Source: Dromiciops gliroides (Eukaryota; Chordata; Mammalia; Microbiotheria; Microbiotheriidae). From it: a stretch of DNA of 64,000 bases. Every line of letters starts with the position of its first letter. Positions within the stretch are counted from its first letter, which is position 1. The notes beneath the pieces are model-generated. The model was given only the letters and a program-made list of their open reading frames with translations. It made no database searches and had not been told where the DNA came from. The position numbers and the translations under genes are program-made. The stretch lies in assembly GCF_019393635.1 (NCBI RefSeq), contig NC_057862.1, forward strand, positions 94,363,159 to 94,427,158, in the 5' to 3' direction. Shown here in pieces: positions 41,300-51,874 of this stretch.

Positions 41300-42590
41300 A
41301 GGGAATGGAATGGGATGTCAGAAATACTGCCAAGCATGAGAAATCTTTGCAGATTTATTTAATATCTCTTATTTGGGAGGAGGTAATCTTCCAAATTTGT
41401 GGAGCAGGTACTTTGGTGGTTGTGTAGAGATACCCATTTTCTTGGGGGAGGTTCAGACTCCCTTTGTGTTGACCAAAATGACAAGGACCAGTGACTCTAT
41501 TAAGGACCATTCTATTAAGCAGGTATGAAGTAGGAACATGACATAGAGGTAAAACCCAGTGGCTATACTGGTTTTACTTACTCCTTTTGTTCCTGTAACT
41601 AGGCCCATTTGAATGTCAATCAGGGAGTATCATGAGAACTAAGGGGAGCCTCTTTGCTTGATCCCTTCACAACTACTATGAGGTTTGATTGAGGACAGTC
41701 CTTTAAGTGGGTTTTGTGGATAAAGACTAATAATTAGGGGTTTGTTAGGAATCAAAAGGAGTATTCTTACCCCAAGTCAAGAAGCAGCAGTCAGGGACCT
41801 TGAGTCAGCACCAGAAGAAAATGAATCAAAAAATGTATTTAATCTTACCTAGCTAGCCTTTTCTGGTTGTCTGGGTTGGTATGTTGAAGTCATAGCACTA
41901 GACTTAGCTCTAAATGAGTTTTATACTTACTTTACCAGGGAAAAGTTTCTTAATTGCTACATTCAAGAAGATTGCAACTTGGTATGTCAATGACCATGAG
42001 ACCAATGGAAATGCCCAGCAGAGATAATGTAATAGAAAGTGTAGGTGTGATGACACCCAACATGGAGTAACACAGTGACATCACAGGCCTTGCATTGTTA
42101 CAGATGTGAGCTGCCCCAAGCCACATGTGTCACCTGGCAACACCCATTCCTATGTCTGCACCATTCAAACATGTACTCTTGTCTCATGGATTTGAGGCAC
42201 ATATTCCTCTCTACACAGGTTTCCCAGCCACCCTAAGCTCCCTGTGTATGAGCCTTACCTTTGTGTTAACTGGTCATCTTGTCTGTGTGGCCCTCACTTG
42301 TGGCCTTTGTTGGAGAGGTATTCCGTGGATGGATAGTGGGAGAGATGGATAATCTTTTCACGTCATGTGACTTGCCACACTGTTTGATTAAATTTCTTCA
42401 GCTTTGAAATGATGTGGCCTCTGGTTGGGTTGATAAAAATGAACATGTTAGATGGGTACATGAGCTTTGTTTTAGGGTAAATGCTGGCACAGAGAATGCC
42501 TTGAAACTGGAGTGAGTTCTTAGGCACCCATATAAGAGATGATATCAGGTACCATGGTTGTAACAAATCCAGGAAAATGTCTTACATTGC
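41300..42590. other. no recognised feature
   Basis: Single-copy-looking sequence. Short open frames at 42125-42352 (+) and 42363-42566 (-) have no support. Confidence 0.4.
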
Positions 42591-42595
42591 AGAAT

Positions 42596-42852
42596 AGAGC
42601 TATGTGGCACAGTGTATACAGTGCTGGACCTGGAATCACAAAGATCTGAGTTCAAATACTGTTTCAGATGCTTGTTATGTCACCTTGGGCAAGTCATTTA
42701 ACCTCTGTTTGCCCAGTTTCCTCATCTGTAAAATGGGAATAATAATAGTACCTACCTCCCAGGGTTGTCATAAGGATCAAATGAGATAATAAGTGTAAAA
42801 GGCTTAGCACAGTGCCTGGTATATACTAGGTGTTATATAAATGTTAACAATG
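42596..42852 (+). mobile_element. MIR, full length
   Basis: GAGTTCAAATACTG, CACCTTGGGCAAGTCATTTA, CTCATCTGTAAAATGGGAAT, AATGAGATAATAAGTGTAAA, GTGCCTGGTATATACTAGGT. Confidence 0.9.
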
Positions 42853-42862
42853 ATCATAATGG

Positions 42863-43002
42863 GTCAGCTAGGTGGCGCAGTAGATAAAGCACTGGCCCTG
42901 GAGTCAGGAAGACCTGAATTCAAATTTGGCCTCAGACACTTGACACACTAGCTGTGTGACCTTAGGCAAGGCACTTAACCCCCATTGCCCCACAAAAAAA
43001 GG
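42863..43002 (+). mobile_element. CORE-SINE leading into a microsatellite
   Basis: GGTCAGCTAGGTGGCGCAGT to CCATTGCCCCACAAAAAAA; the tail continues as (TGG)n and (GAA)n. Confidence 0.92.
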
Positions 43003-43010
43003 ATGATGAT

Positions 43011-43116
43011 GTTGGTGGTGGTGGTGGTGGTGGTGGTGGTGGAGAAGAAGAAGAAGAAGAAGAAGAAGAAGAAGAAGAAGAAGAAGAAGAAGAAGAAGAA
43101 GAAGAAGAAGAAGAAG
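43011..43116. repeat. (TGG)n-(GAA)24 microsatellite
   Basis: TGG from 43011, then 24 uninterrupted GAA units at 43044-43116. Confidence 0.97.
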
Positions 43117-43170
43117 CACTTACACTTGATTCCTAACAGGGGTATTTTCTGAGTTATTCAAAACTTCTGG

Positions 43171-43361
43171 GGCAGCTAGGTGGCACAGTGGGTAAAGTAC
43201 CTGCCCTGGATGTAGGAGGACATGAGTTCAAATCCAGCCTCAGACACTTGACACTTACTAGCTGTGTGATCTTGGGCAAGTCACTTAACCCTCATTGCCC
43301 TGCAAAAAAAACAACCCCAAAACAAAAATACAAAACCAAAAAAATAAAACAAACAAACAAA
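43171..43361 (+). mobile_element. CORE-SINE with A-rich tail
   Basis: 'B' tail CCCTCATTGCCCTGCAAAAA followed by about 50 bp of A-rich (AAAC)n. CAAAACTTCT before and CAAAACTTTC after suggest the target duplication. Confidence 0.9.
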
Positions 43362-44279
43362 ACTTTCAGGTCTCCAGGACCATAAAACATTTCCTGTTGA
43401 GCTTTAATCATCCATCTCAATGGAGATAATAGCTTGCATTTAAATATTACTTTAAGCATTTCCAAAGAATTTATATAACCCATTTCATTCTATTCTCACA
43501 GCAGTTGTCTGTAGGTGCTCTTATTATTCCCATCTTGCTGATGAGTAAACTATTCTTAAGGGTGCAAAGTGACTTCCTTATGGTATTAACTGTCAGAGAT
43601 GGAATTTGAACAAAAGTCTTTCTGACCAAAAATTCTACGTGCATTAGTTCCATATTCATGAGAGGGAGGGAGAGAGGAGTTTTCAAACAAAGATAGATCT
43701 CTGGTGATTGGGAGAATGATGCTGACCTTGCTATAGACAGGAAAGTCAATTTCTTTCCTTTGTTTTTAGTCTTGGAGGAACCAAGAGTAGGGGACTAGAC
43801 CTGGGATTTCATCGATAGAGGGCACTCCTAATGAAGGAAATTCCCTCTACCAAGGCAGGTAGCACCATCTCTGCAACTTAGAGAGTTGCCTAAATTCCTG
43901 AAAGGTTTAAGTGTCTTTCTTAGGATCACAAAACCTACATGTGTCAGAGGTTAAGTTTGAACCAAGCTCTTTGTGGCTTCTAATCTGTCTCTCTATGTCT
44001 AATATTCTAATATGTCTCTCTATACCACACAATCCCTCAGCGGCTAGGCTAGCTCTGTATTTGTTGGTGCATTTGGAAGTACCAAGAGCCATACAAAGGA
44101 AGGTACAAGATTGGTCCCAGGTAAAATTGTGAAGTCAATTTTTGGTTTTGTTGACATAATAATGAAGGTAACATAGGTTTTATTTCAGATTTTTTTTAAA
44201 GGTCATGGCCCCAGTTAGTGTTGCACAATATAGTCCCAACAAATGTTCTTGCCCTGGATTTTATTCTGTCAGTGTCTAT

Positions 44280-44605
44280 AAAAATCACCAAACTTAAGAG
44301 TTAGAAGACACTTTAGAGATGATCCAATCCAAGGATTTTTAACCTTTTTGGTTTTACAAACCCTTTTGGTGGTCTGGTGAAGCCTGAGAATCCCTTCTTA
44401 GAATAGTGTTGTTAAATGAATAAAATGAAAAACATAGGATCACAAAGGAAACCAATTATATTAATATAGTGTTATAAAAATATTTTTAAAAAAAACCAAA
44501 TTCCTGCTCCCTATGTTAGGAACTGGTCTAGTCCAACGCCCTCATTGTACAGATGAGATTATTATTATTGAGGCCAGGAAAAATAAAGGAGCTTGGCCAA
44601 AGTTT
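44280..44605 (-). mobile_element. MIR3-like SINE split by a hAT-like element
   Basis: MIR3 parts at 44283-44330 (TTAGAGATGATCCAATCC) and 44525-44605 (CTAGTCCAACGCCCTCATTG, ACAGATGAGATTATTATTAT). Between them 44331-44518 has inverted-looking ends (AAGGATTTTTAACC and, from the right, CCAGTTCCTAAC). Confidence 0.55.
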
Positions 44606-44961
44606 TACTCAAAGTGAATAATAGAGCTGAGGTAAGCACCCAGCTTCACAGACTCTCCATCCCAGGTTCTGTGGAAGAAATCTTAAGAGAAAATCAACAC
44701 TGGCAAATTACACGTGACCCTAATGTTCTGCTAAATGGGAGTGAGAACCTTAGAAAATATCGAGGCCCACTATTGCTTCATTATTGTGTTAATGGCAACC
44801 AAAATACAGACAAGTGGGAGGAGAAGTGAAACCTAATGGGTCATACTAACGAATGCATAACTCCTATAGCATCTCTGGAAAAGAGTATGTCTTCATTCAA
44901 TATTCATTCAACAAATGTTCACTACAAACAGCTGGATGTTGGGAGTTCTATAGAAAATTAT

Positions 44962-45124
44962 TGTCATGGGGAAAACAGGGTAAGGGGTTTGAGGTCCTTA
45001 GGAATTCCTCTTTAAAGAATTACACCCTCTGGTGTTGATGATATTTTTCTATTTTGAGGTTTTTCATCATTGCTCTGATTTTTCTCTTATAACATGACTA
45101 ATGCAGAAATATGTTTAATGTTAT

Positions 45125-45179
<55 letters not shown>

Positions 45180-45772
45180 CCTATATCAGATTACCTGCTG
45201 TCTAGGGGAGGGGGGGAGAAAAATCTGGAAAGCTTGTATAAACAAAAGTTGAAAACTATCTTTACATGTAATAGGAAAAAAACTTTATTAATTAAAAAAA
45301 AAAGAATTACACCCTCTTGCACACAAAAGCAGTTAGAATAAGATGGTAGTTTATTTCGAGGCTGAGGAAGGGAAAGGGAGGGGAAGGGAAGCCATGAAAG
45401 AAGTCCTTGGACTTCTTATGGGGAGAAAGGCATGCCACAGAGAGAGTGGCTCTGAGATACCAATCTCCTCGAGCAGGAGACTGGCAGGTACTTTTATAGA
45501 GGACTGATGGGGGTGACCATCTAACTGTGGAAAGTTCCTTTAGTGAGGGAGGATCATCCCCCACTGGTGGTGGCTGGAGGAATTGGGTGAGGGGTGGCTG
45601 CAGACCATCTCCTCAGGACACAAAGGAAGCAGCCACACCTAATCTGAGCTAGCTCAGTCCAATCTGTTTCCACTTATCTCTCTAGACGTGTCTGTCTTCT
45701 GGTTTAGTTTCTCAAGGAGAAGGTTCTTTGATGTGCCCCAGAGAACTTCTGGGGTGCTATGGGTCTATAACA
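44962..45772 (-). mobile_element. solo LTR of an endogenous retrovirus, with nested L1
   Basis: On the minus strand begins TGTTATAGACCC and ends GGGGAAAAC-complement then ATGACA (TG...CA). TTAT flanks both sides (44958-44961 and 45773-45776). TATAAAAG lies at 45498-45491 and AATAAA at 45355-45350, in the right order and spacing for U3-R. Without the nested L1 the LTR is about 524 bp. No internal viral genes are present. Confidence 0.8.
45031..45300 (+). mobile_element. 5'-truncated L1 3' end nested in the LTR
   Basis: L1 3' UTR (TAATGCAGAAATATGTTTAA, a long (TA)n, AACCTATATCAGATTACCTG, TTGAAAACTATCTTTACATG). Perfect 17-bp target duplication AAAGAATTACACCCTCT at 45014-45030 and 45301-45317. 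Confidence 0.95.
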
Positions 45773-45776
45773 TTAT

Positions 45777-46080
45777 GAAGCATGGTTTCTTTCCTCAAAG
45801 TACTTTCACTCTAGTAGGTAAAGCTGGGAAAGGCACACATGAAAAACTAAGTATTAATACAAAAGATGTTACAAAATCTTAAACTGGAGGATGGATGAGC
45901 ACTCAGGGATTTTATGAAATAAGCTAATGCTTCATTGAAGAGGCTGGACTAATTGAATTCTGAGAACCTTCTAACTCTGGCATCAAATGACTATCACCTG
46001 GGGAGGCTTTACTTCAAGGAACTCTAAGCACAAAATCAATATTCTCTCACTTGTGGCTCATTTAATCGATCTTTACTTAA
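45777..46080. other. no recognised feature
   Basis: Single-copy flank between the LTR and the next repeat. Confidence 0.4.
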
Positions 46081-46084
46081 TTCA

Positions 46085-46300
46085 ATTCATTTTAATTCAA
46101 TAAACATGTATTAAGTGCCTGCTATGTGTCAGACACTGTGCTAAGTGCTGGGGATACAAAAAGTGGCAAAAAACAGTCCCTACCATTAAAGGAGATGACA
46201 ATATAATGGTCAGTGTGGTAGACAATGTGGGAGAAACAAAGAAGTGTAAGACTCTCAATCTCTCTCCTCAGGGTATTTATAGTCTAGTCAGAGAGAAAGA
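46085..46300 (-). repeat. unclassified dispersed repeat, copy 8 (best copy)
   Basis: AACATGTATTAAGTGCCTGC, GACACTGTGCTAAGTGCTGG, GGATACAAAAAGTGGCAAAA, CAGTCCCTACCATTAAAGGA. Continues with TATAATGGTCAGTGTGG. Confidence 0.65.
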
Positions 46301-46304
46301 ACAT

Positions 46305-47285
46305 TCAAACCTGGAAAGAAAATAGTACAAGAAATGTCACAAGAAAGTGCCAAGTGAGTGGTACAGATAAAAAGTGATGAGTTAAGGGGAGAGGTTAACC
46401 CAAGGGTTAGTGGTATTAAGGAAGGATTCTTGGTGGAAATGAGATTTGAGATGAACCTTGAATAAGAGGTCAGATTTTGATAGGTAGACACATGTCCTAC
46501 TCCTAACAGGGTATGCAAAAAAAGGGCATCTCTCCTAAATTCTATCCTTGTCCTTATATCCATTTGCCAAACACAGATCTACCTTGTACATTATTACAGT
46601 ATTGGGAAGAAGTAATGGGACCACAGAATATTAGAGCTGGAAAAGACCTTAAGAATCATTCAGCCTATCTCCTCCATTTTGCAAATGACGAATCAAAGGA
46701 GTGAAATTTTGCTATTTCAGTGATAAGTCCCTACCGAAAACCAAGGTCAGAAGTGGAAGAAAAGGAAATGGATGAATATATTCACATGGCGTGTGTTGGT
46801 TTTTCTCTGAATTGTTGCAGTTAAGCCTGTCAAAGAATTTAGAACCAGTTCCCTTCTAGGAGTTAAAGAGCAGAATAGCAGAAGGCAAGGCTACCCATTA
46901 TTTGATTAGAGATGGCCTAGAAACTCCATATGCTTCCTGAACCAAATATTGCACTAAACAGGAGTTTCACCAGCTCCTGGCAGCTGATAGTAGATAGCTG
47001 CCAGTCAGTGAACATCTAACATCTTTACATTTAACTGAGCTTTTTTCATGATAAATGCCTATCATTTCCTGTAACATTCTAGAATGTCATGGTAGCCGCA
47101 AATGTGTGGTTTTCCAATGTGTGAATTGTCTCTGTGAGGGAGGCCTGATTTATTTTGGAGGAGTTCTCAACCCAAGTGCAGCATATCTGAGGAAATGTTG
47201 ACTGGCTAAAGCTCCACTAACTGGTACGTTCAATTAACTGGAATTTTGGCCCTTTTACTTTTAGAACAAAGAGGCCCACCGTATA
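46305..47285. other. mostly unrecognised sequence
   Basis: A MIR3-like scrap at 46612-46700 (TATTAGAGCTGGAAAAGACC). Otherwise single-copy. Confidence 0.4.
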
Positions 47286-47303
47286 GAAATAAACATATGA
47301 GGG

Positions 47304-47577
47304 GGACAGCTAGGTGGCACAGTGGATAAAGCACTGACTCTGGATTCAGGAGGACCTGTGTTCAAATCTGGCCTCAGACACTTGACAATTACTAGCTGTG
47401 TGACCCTGGGCAAGTCACTTAACCCTCATTGATCTGCAAAAAGAAAGATAGAAAGAAGGAAGGAAAGAAGGAAGGAAGGAAGGAAGGAAGGAAGGAAGGA
47501 AGGAAGGAAGGAAGGAAGGAAGGAAGGAAGGAAGGAAGGAAGGAAGGAAGGAAAGGAGAGGGAAGGAAGAAAGAAAG
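47304..47577 (+). mobile_element. CORE-SINE whose tail has become (AAGG)n
   Basis: SINE 47304-47442 followed by an AAGG run to about 47575, all inside one target duplication AAACATATGAGGG (47291-47303 and 47578-47590). Confidence 0.95.
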
Positions 47578-47837
47578 AAACATATGAGGGATTTAGATGA
47601 AGAAAAAATACAACCTCCTGAACATGGCTTGGGCTCAATCTACCTTCAATCCATTCTCCAGTCCTGCACAAAGGAAAGAAAAATTCAGTATATTGAGTCT
47701 AAGACAGCAAAATCCTCCATCATCAAACCCAGTTTCAATCACATTCTCTAGATTGTATTTACCAAGACAGGAGAACCAAATAAAACATTTTAAGGATTTT
47801 TTGACAGAATGGTAGCAATTTGATGAATATTCAAAAT

Positions 47838-48440
47838 GGGAAGTTGAGACAATTAGGTTCAAATCCCATCTCTGACAGTGATCTTATTCTTGTACAAGTT
47901 AGTTAATATCTGTGAGGGAAAACAATCCTTAAAGGCTCTTTTATTTCCTTCTAATGAGGAGGCACCCTAGTGTGCAGTTAGTGGGTGCAAAGAAAGGGGG
48001 TTCAAAGGCCCTGTTTTATACCCTAGTCCCTAATGCGAATGAGCCCTCCCCTTTTTCATCATTGGCTTGATTACTCAAGGGTTACAATCTACACACAAAA
48101 CTAGCTAATTGGAAGGTAGTATTCCCATCCTTCTTCCTTATATGGGCATAACTCAGGAGTGGACTTTATTCTTCCTTATATGGACACAACTCCAGAGCAA
48201 ACCTTATTGAGACCAGGGCTCCTTGAACCATGTGATTTTGTTAGCCAGAGGGGAAGGAGGGGATCTGAGACCTTGGTCCTACAAACAGGTCAGGAGGAGT
48301 ATGATTGACTGTTATATCTTCATTGAGAGGAGACAACTACCCATTTTCTCACAATATCTCTGTGCCTTTCCCCCCTCAACTGAAAAATGAGACTAACCAA
48401 TCTTTATGCTTTATGCTCATAAGTTCTATGATTTCATAAT
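47838..48440 (+). mobile_element. MIR interrupted by a solo LTR
   Basis: MIR left part GGTTCAAATCCCATCTCTGA..ACAAGTTAGTTAATATC and right part ATATCTCTGTGCC..AACTGAAAAATGAGACTAA join cleanly once the LTR is removed. Confidence 0.75.
47911..48353 (-). mobile_element. solo LTR of a second endogenous retrovirus family
   Basis: 443 bp; on the minus strand TGTGAGAAAATGG ... GTTTTCCCTCACA. The 5-bp target ATATC is at 47906-47910 and 48354-48358. TATAAAA (48020-48014) precedes AATAAA (47944-47939). No similarity to the LTR at 44962 noticed. Non-coding. Confidence 0.85.
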
Positions 48441-48594
48441 TCTCCCATCCCCCCATTGTATTTCCAGGTCATGTGAGCAATAAGATGAAGTGAAAGAAAA
48501 TCTAAAAGAAGAGAAACAAAAAACAAGGAGATTAAAAGAAAATTACATGAGCAAATTACATGAGCTCATTACATGAGCAAAACATATGAATCTT

Positions 48595-48737
48595 TTTTTT
48601 TGGTGAGGCAATAGGGGTTAAGCGACTTGCCCAGGGTCATACAGCTAGTAAGTGTCAAGTGTCTGAGGCCGGATTTGAACTCAGGTACTCCTGATTCCAG
48701 GGTCAGTGCTCTATCCACTGCACCACCTATCTGTCCC
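48595..48737 (-). mobile_element. CORE-SINE with 16-bp target duplication
   Basis: AAAACATATGAATCTT at 48579-48594 and 48738-48753. 'A' tail. Confidence 0.95.
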
Positions 48738-49008
48738 AAAACATATGAATCTTAAAGACAGAATATGTAGAGATATTAATGAATATGGTTGCAAAAATCC
48801 TAAATAAAATACTAGCTAAAAGATTACAATGATCATACATTACAACCAAGCAGGATTTACATCAGGAATGCAAGGATGGCTTAACATACGGAAAACTTAA
48901 CATCATTTATTATATAAATAACAAAAGTTTTTTTAAAATCATTATATCAATAGATGGAGAAAAAGCTTTGGATAAAGTACAACATGTATTTTTATTAAAA
49001 ACACTTGA

Positions 49009-49141
49009 GGGGCAGCTAGATGGCGCAGTGGTTAAAGCACTGGCCCTGAATTCAGGAGTGCCTGAGTTCAAATCCGGCCTCAGACACTTGACACTTACTA
49101 GCTGTGTGACCCTGGGCAAGTCACTTTGCCTGCAAAAAAAA
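49009..49141 (+). mobile_element. CORE-SINE with 12-bp target duplication
   Basis: AAAAACACTTGA at 48997-49008 and 49142-49153. About 15 bp of the usual 3' tail are missing (CAAGTCACTTTGCCTGCAAA). Confidence 0.93.
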
Positions 49142-49225
49142 AAAAACACTTGAAAGTATATATTTAAATGTTTTTTCCCTTAAATTGATAAAACAATTTG
49201 CCTAAAACCATTAGTACGTATTATT

Positions 49226-49562
49226 ATTTCTTTTTTTTCTTTTCTTTTTTTTTTAGTGAGGCAATTGGGGTTAAAAGTGACTTGCGGGGGCAGCTAGGTG
49301 GCACAGTGGATAAAGCACTGGCCTTGGATTCAGGAGGACCTGAGTTCAAATCCAGCCTCAGACACTTGACACTTAACTAGCTGTGTGACCTTGGGCAATT
49401 CACTTAACCCTCATTGCCCTGCAAAAAAAAAAAAAAAAAAAAAAAAGTGACTTGCCCAGGGTCACACAGCTAGTAAGAGTCAAGTGTCTGAGGCCGGATT
49501 TGAACTCAGGTCCTCCTGAATCCAGGGCCGGTACTCTATCCACTGTGCCACCTAGCTGCCCC
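49226..49562 (-). mobile_element. CORE-SINE ('A' tail) carrying another SINE
   Basis: Outer copy: AGTGAGGCAATTGGGGTTAA ... CACCTAGCTGCCCC, flanked by AGTACGTATTATT (49213-49225 and 49563-49575). Split at 49285 by the opposite-strand copy. Confidence 0.95.
49286..49442 (+). mobile_element. CORE-SINE ('B' tail) nested in the preceding SINE
   Basis: GGGGGCAGCTAGGTGGCACA ... CCCTCATTGCCCTGCAAAA plus A-run. AAAAGTGACTTGC at 49273-49285 and 49443-49455. Confidence 0.96.
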
Positions 49563-51439
49563 AGTACGTATTATTTCTAATGGGGATAAACTCAAAGCCT
49601 TCCCAGTAAGATCAGGTGTAAAATAAGAATTCCTACTGCCACCAATATTATTCAATGTTGTATTGGAAATCCTAGCAACAAGAATGAGAAGAAAAAATGG
49701 AAGGAATCAGAATAGGGAATGAAGTAATAAAGTGATCCCTTTTTGCAGACAATATGATGATATACTTGGAAAATCCCAGACTCGACTAAAAAGTTAGTTG
49801 AAATAATTAACAATTTTAGCAAAGTAACAGGATTATAAAGTAAATCCACATAAGTTATCAACATTTCTATATATCACAAACTCTGTAAGAAAAGATAGTA
49901 AATAACTCTAGATAGTATAAAATACCTGGGAGTACACCTGCCAAAACAAATCCACGAATTATATGTACAAAATTATAAAAAACTTTTTCTACAAATAAAA
50001 TCAGATTTAAATGATTGGAGAAATAGTAAATGCTCATGGGTAGGCTGGGCCAATATAATAAAAATGGCAATTTTACCTAAACTAATTAATATATTCAATG
50101 CCATCCCTATTAAATTACTCCAAAATATTTTACTAAAATAGAAAAAGGTAACAAAATTCATTTGGAAGTACAAAAAGTCAAGAATATCAAAGGAATAAAA
50201 AAATGTAAAGGAAGGAGGTTTAGCAGTACCATATCTTAAACTACATCATACAACTTTATCAAAACTATCTAGTACTGGCTAAGAAACAGAAAGGTAGATC
50301 AATGGAACAGAATAGACATAAAATTTACAACTACAAATAAATATAGTAACCTTGCACTTGACAAGTATAGAGACTTGAGTTTGGGGAATAATAATTCGTT
50401 ATTTGGTAAAAAAAAAATTGTTGGGAAAACTGGAAAGACATGTGGCAGAAATTAGAAATAGACCAATATATTACACCATTTACCAAGATAAGGTTAAAAT
50501 GGATATATGACAGACATAAAGAGAGATATTACACAAAAATTTGAAGAACATGGAATATATTACCTATCAGACTCATGGATAGGTGAACAATTTATGAGTA
50601 AACAAGAGAGAGAACAATGTAAAGTGCGTGATTTTGATTACATTAAATTAAAAAGGTTTTGTATAAATAAAACAAATGTAGTCAAGATCTGAAGGAAAAC
50701 GGAAAATTGGGAAGGGGGAAATTGTATAGACAGATTTTCAGATAAAGTTTTCATATATCAACTATATAAAGAAATTTGTCGATTGCATAAGAACACAAGT
50801 TATTCCTTAATTGATAAATGGCCAAAGGATATCAACAAGCAGTTTTTCAATGAAGCAATCAAAAAAATTTATAGTCATATGAAAAATGTTCTTAATCATT
50901 ATGTTTAGAGAAATACAAATTAAAATAACCCTGAGATATCATTTTACACCTATCAGATTAGCTAAAATGATTGAAGTGTAAGAATCAAGTGTTGGAGGGG
51001 AGGTGATAAAATTAAAACAGTAATTCACTCTTGGTGAAATGTGAATTTATCCACCCATTTTGGAAACAGTCTGGAATCATGCCCAAAGAGTTATTAAAGC
51101 TCATATACCCTTTCACCCAGCAATACCACTACTAGGTCTATTTCCCAAGATGATTACGGAAGAAGGAAAAGAACTTATATGTTCTAAAATATTTATAGCA
51201 GCTCTCTTTGTGGTGGCAAAGAACTGGAAATTGTGGAGATGCCTGCTGATTCAGGAATGGCTGAACAAGTTGTGGTATATGATTGTGACGGAATACTGCT
51301 GTGCTATAAGAAATGATGAGCTCGATAGTTTAATAGCTGTCCATTGTAGATTTGCAGTTTCATGTGCAATCATCTTTTTAAAAATTATACTGTTATGGAA
51401 ATCATTGTTTTATTTCTTAAGTTCAGAATAAAATAAAAT

Positions 51440-51650
51440 ATATTAATTGCTGGCAGAGTACTTTAGGGTATGCAAAGCACTCAACATATATTATCTCATT
51501 TAAACCTTGCAACTTTGTTGGGGGAAATCATGTAGGTATTATCCATTTCACAAATGAAGAAACTGAGGCAGACAGATTAAGTGACTTGCTCAAGGTTATC
51601 ACACAGCTGATAGGAGTTTGAGGCTGGATTCAAACACAGTACTTCCTGAA
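51440..51650 (-). mobile_element. MIR, antisense
   Basis: ATATTATCTCATTTAAACCT, ACAAATGAAGAAACTGAGGC, AAGTGACTTGCTCAAGGTTA. Confidence 0.85.
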
Positions 51651-51654
51651 GGGA

Positions 51655-51870
51655 GCTGGTTAGTCCTGAGTTCAAATCTTGTCTAGTTAAAATCATTTAC
51701 TAGTTATATGACCTGGGCAAGTAACATAATCTCTGATTGCCTTGGTTTCCTCAACTGAAAAGAGGCATAATAATAGCACATTTCAGGGTTGTTGTGGGGA
51801 CCAGTGAGAAAGTACTTAGCATTGTTCCTGGCACATAGTAGGTGCTTTACAACTGCTCATTGCCATTCTT
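51655..51870 (+). mobile_element. MIR, sense, back to back with the previous one
   Basis: CTGAGTTCAAATCTTGTC, TATATGACCTGGGCAAGTAA, GCCTTGGTTTCCTCAACTG, TGGCACATAGTAGGTGCTTT. Confidence 0.85.
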
Positions 51871-51874
51871 TCCT

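Larger units (their letters stand above)
48755..51330 (+). mobile_element. L1 ORF2 remnant
   Basis: Sense ORF2 with RT-region sequence (AACCAAGCAGGATTTACATC), downstream ORF2 and an open C-terminal stretch (HIPFHPAIPLLGLFPKM, SKIFIAALFVVAKNWKLW, QEWLNKLWYMIVTEYCC at 51100-51310). Interrupted by SINEs; many stops. Confidence 0.85.
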
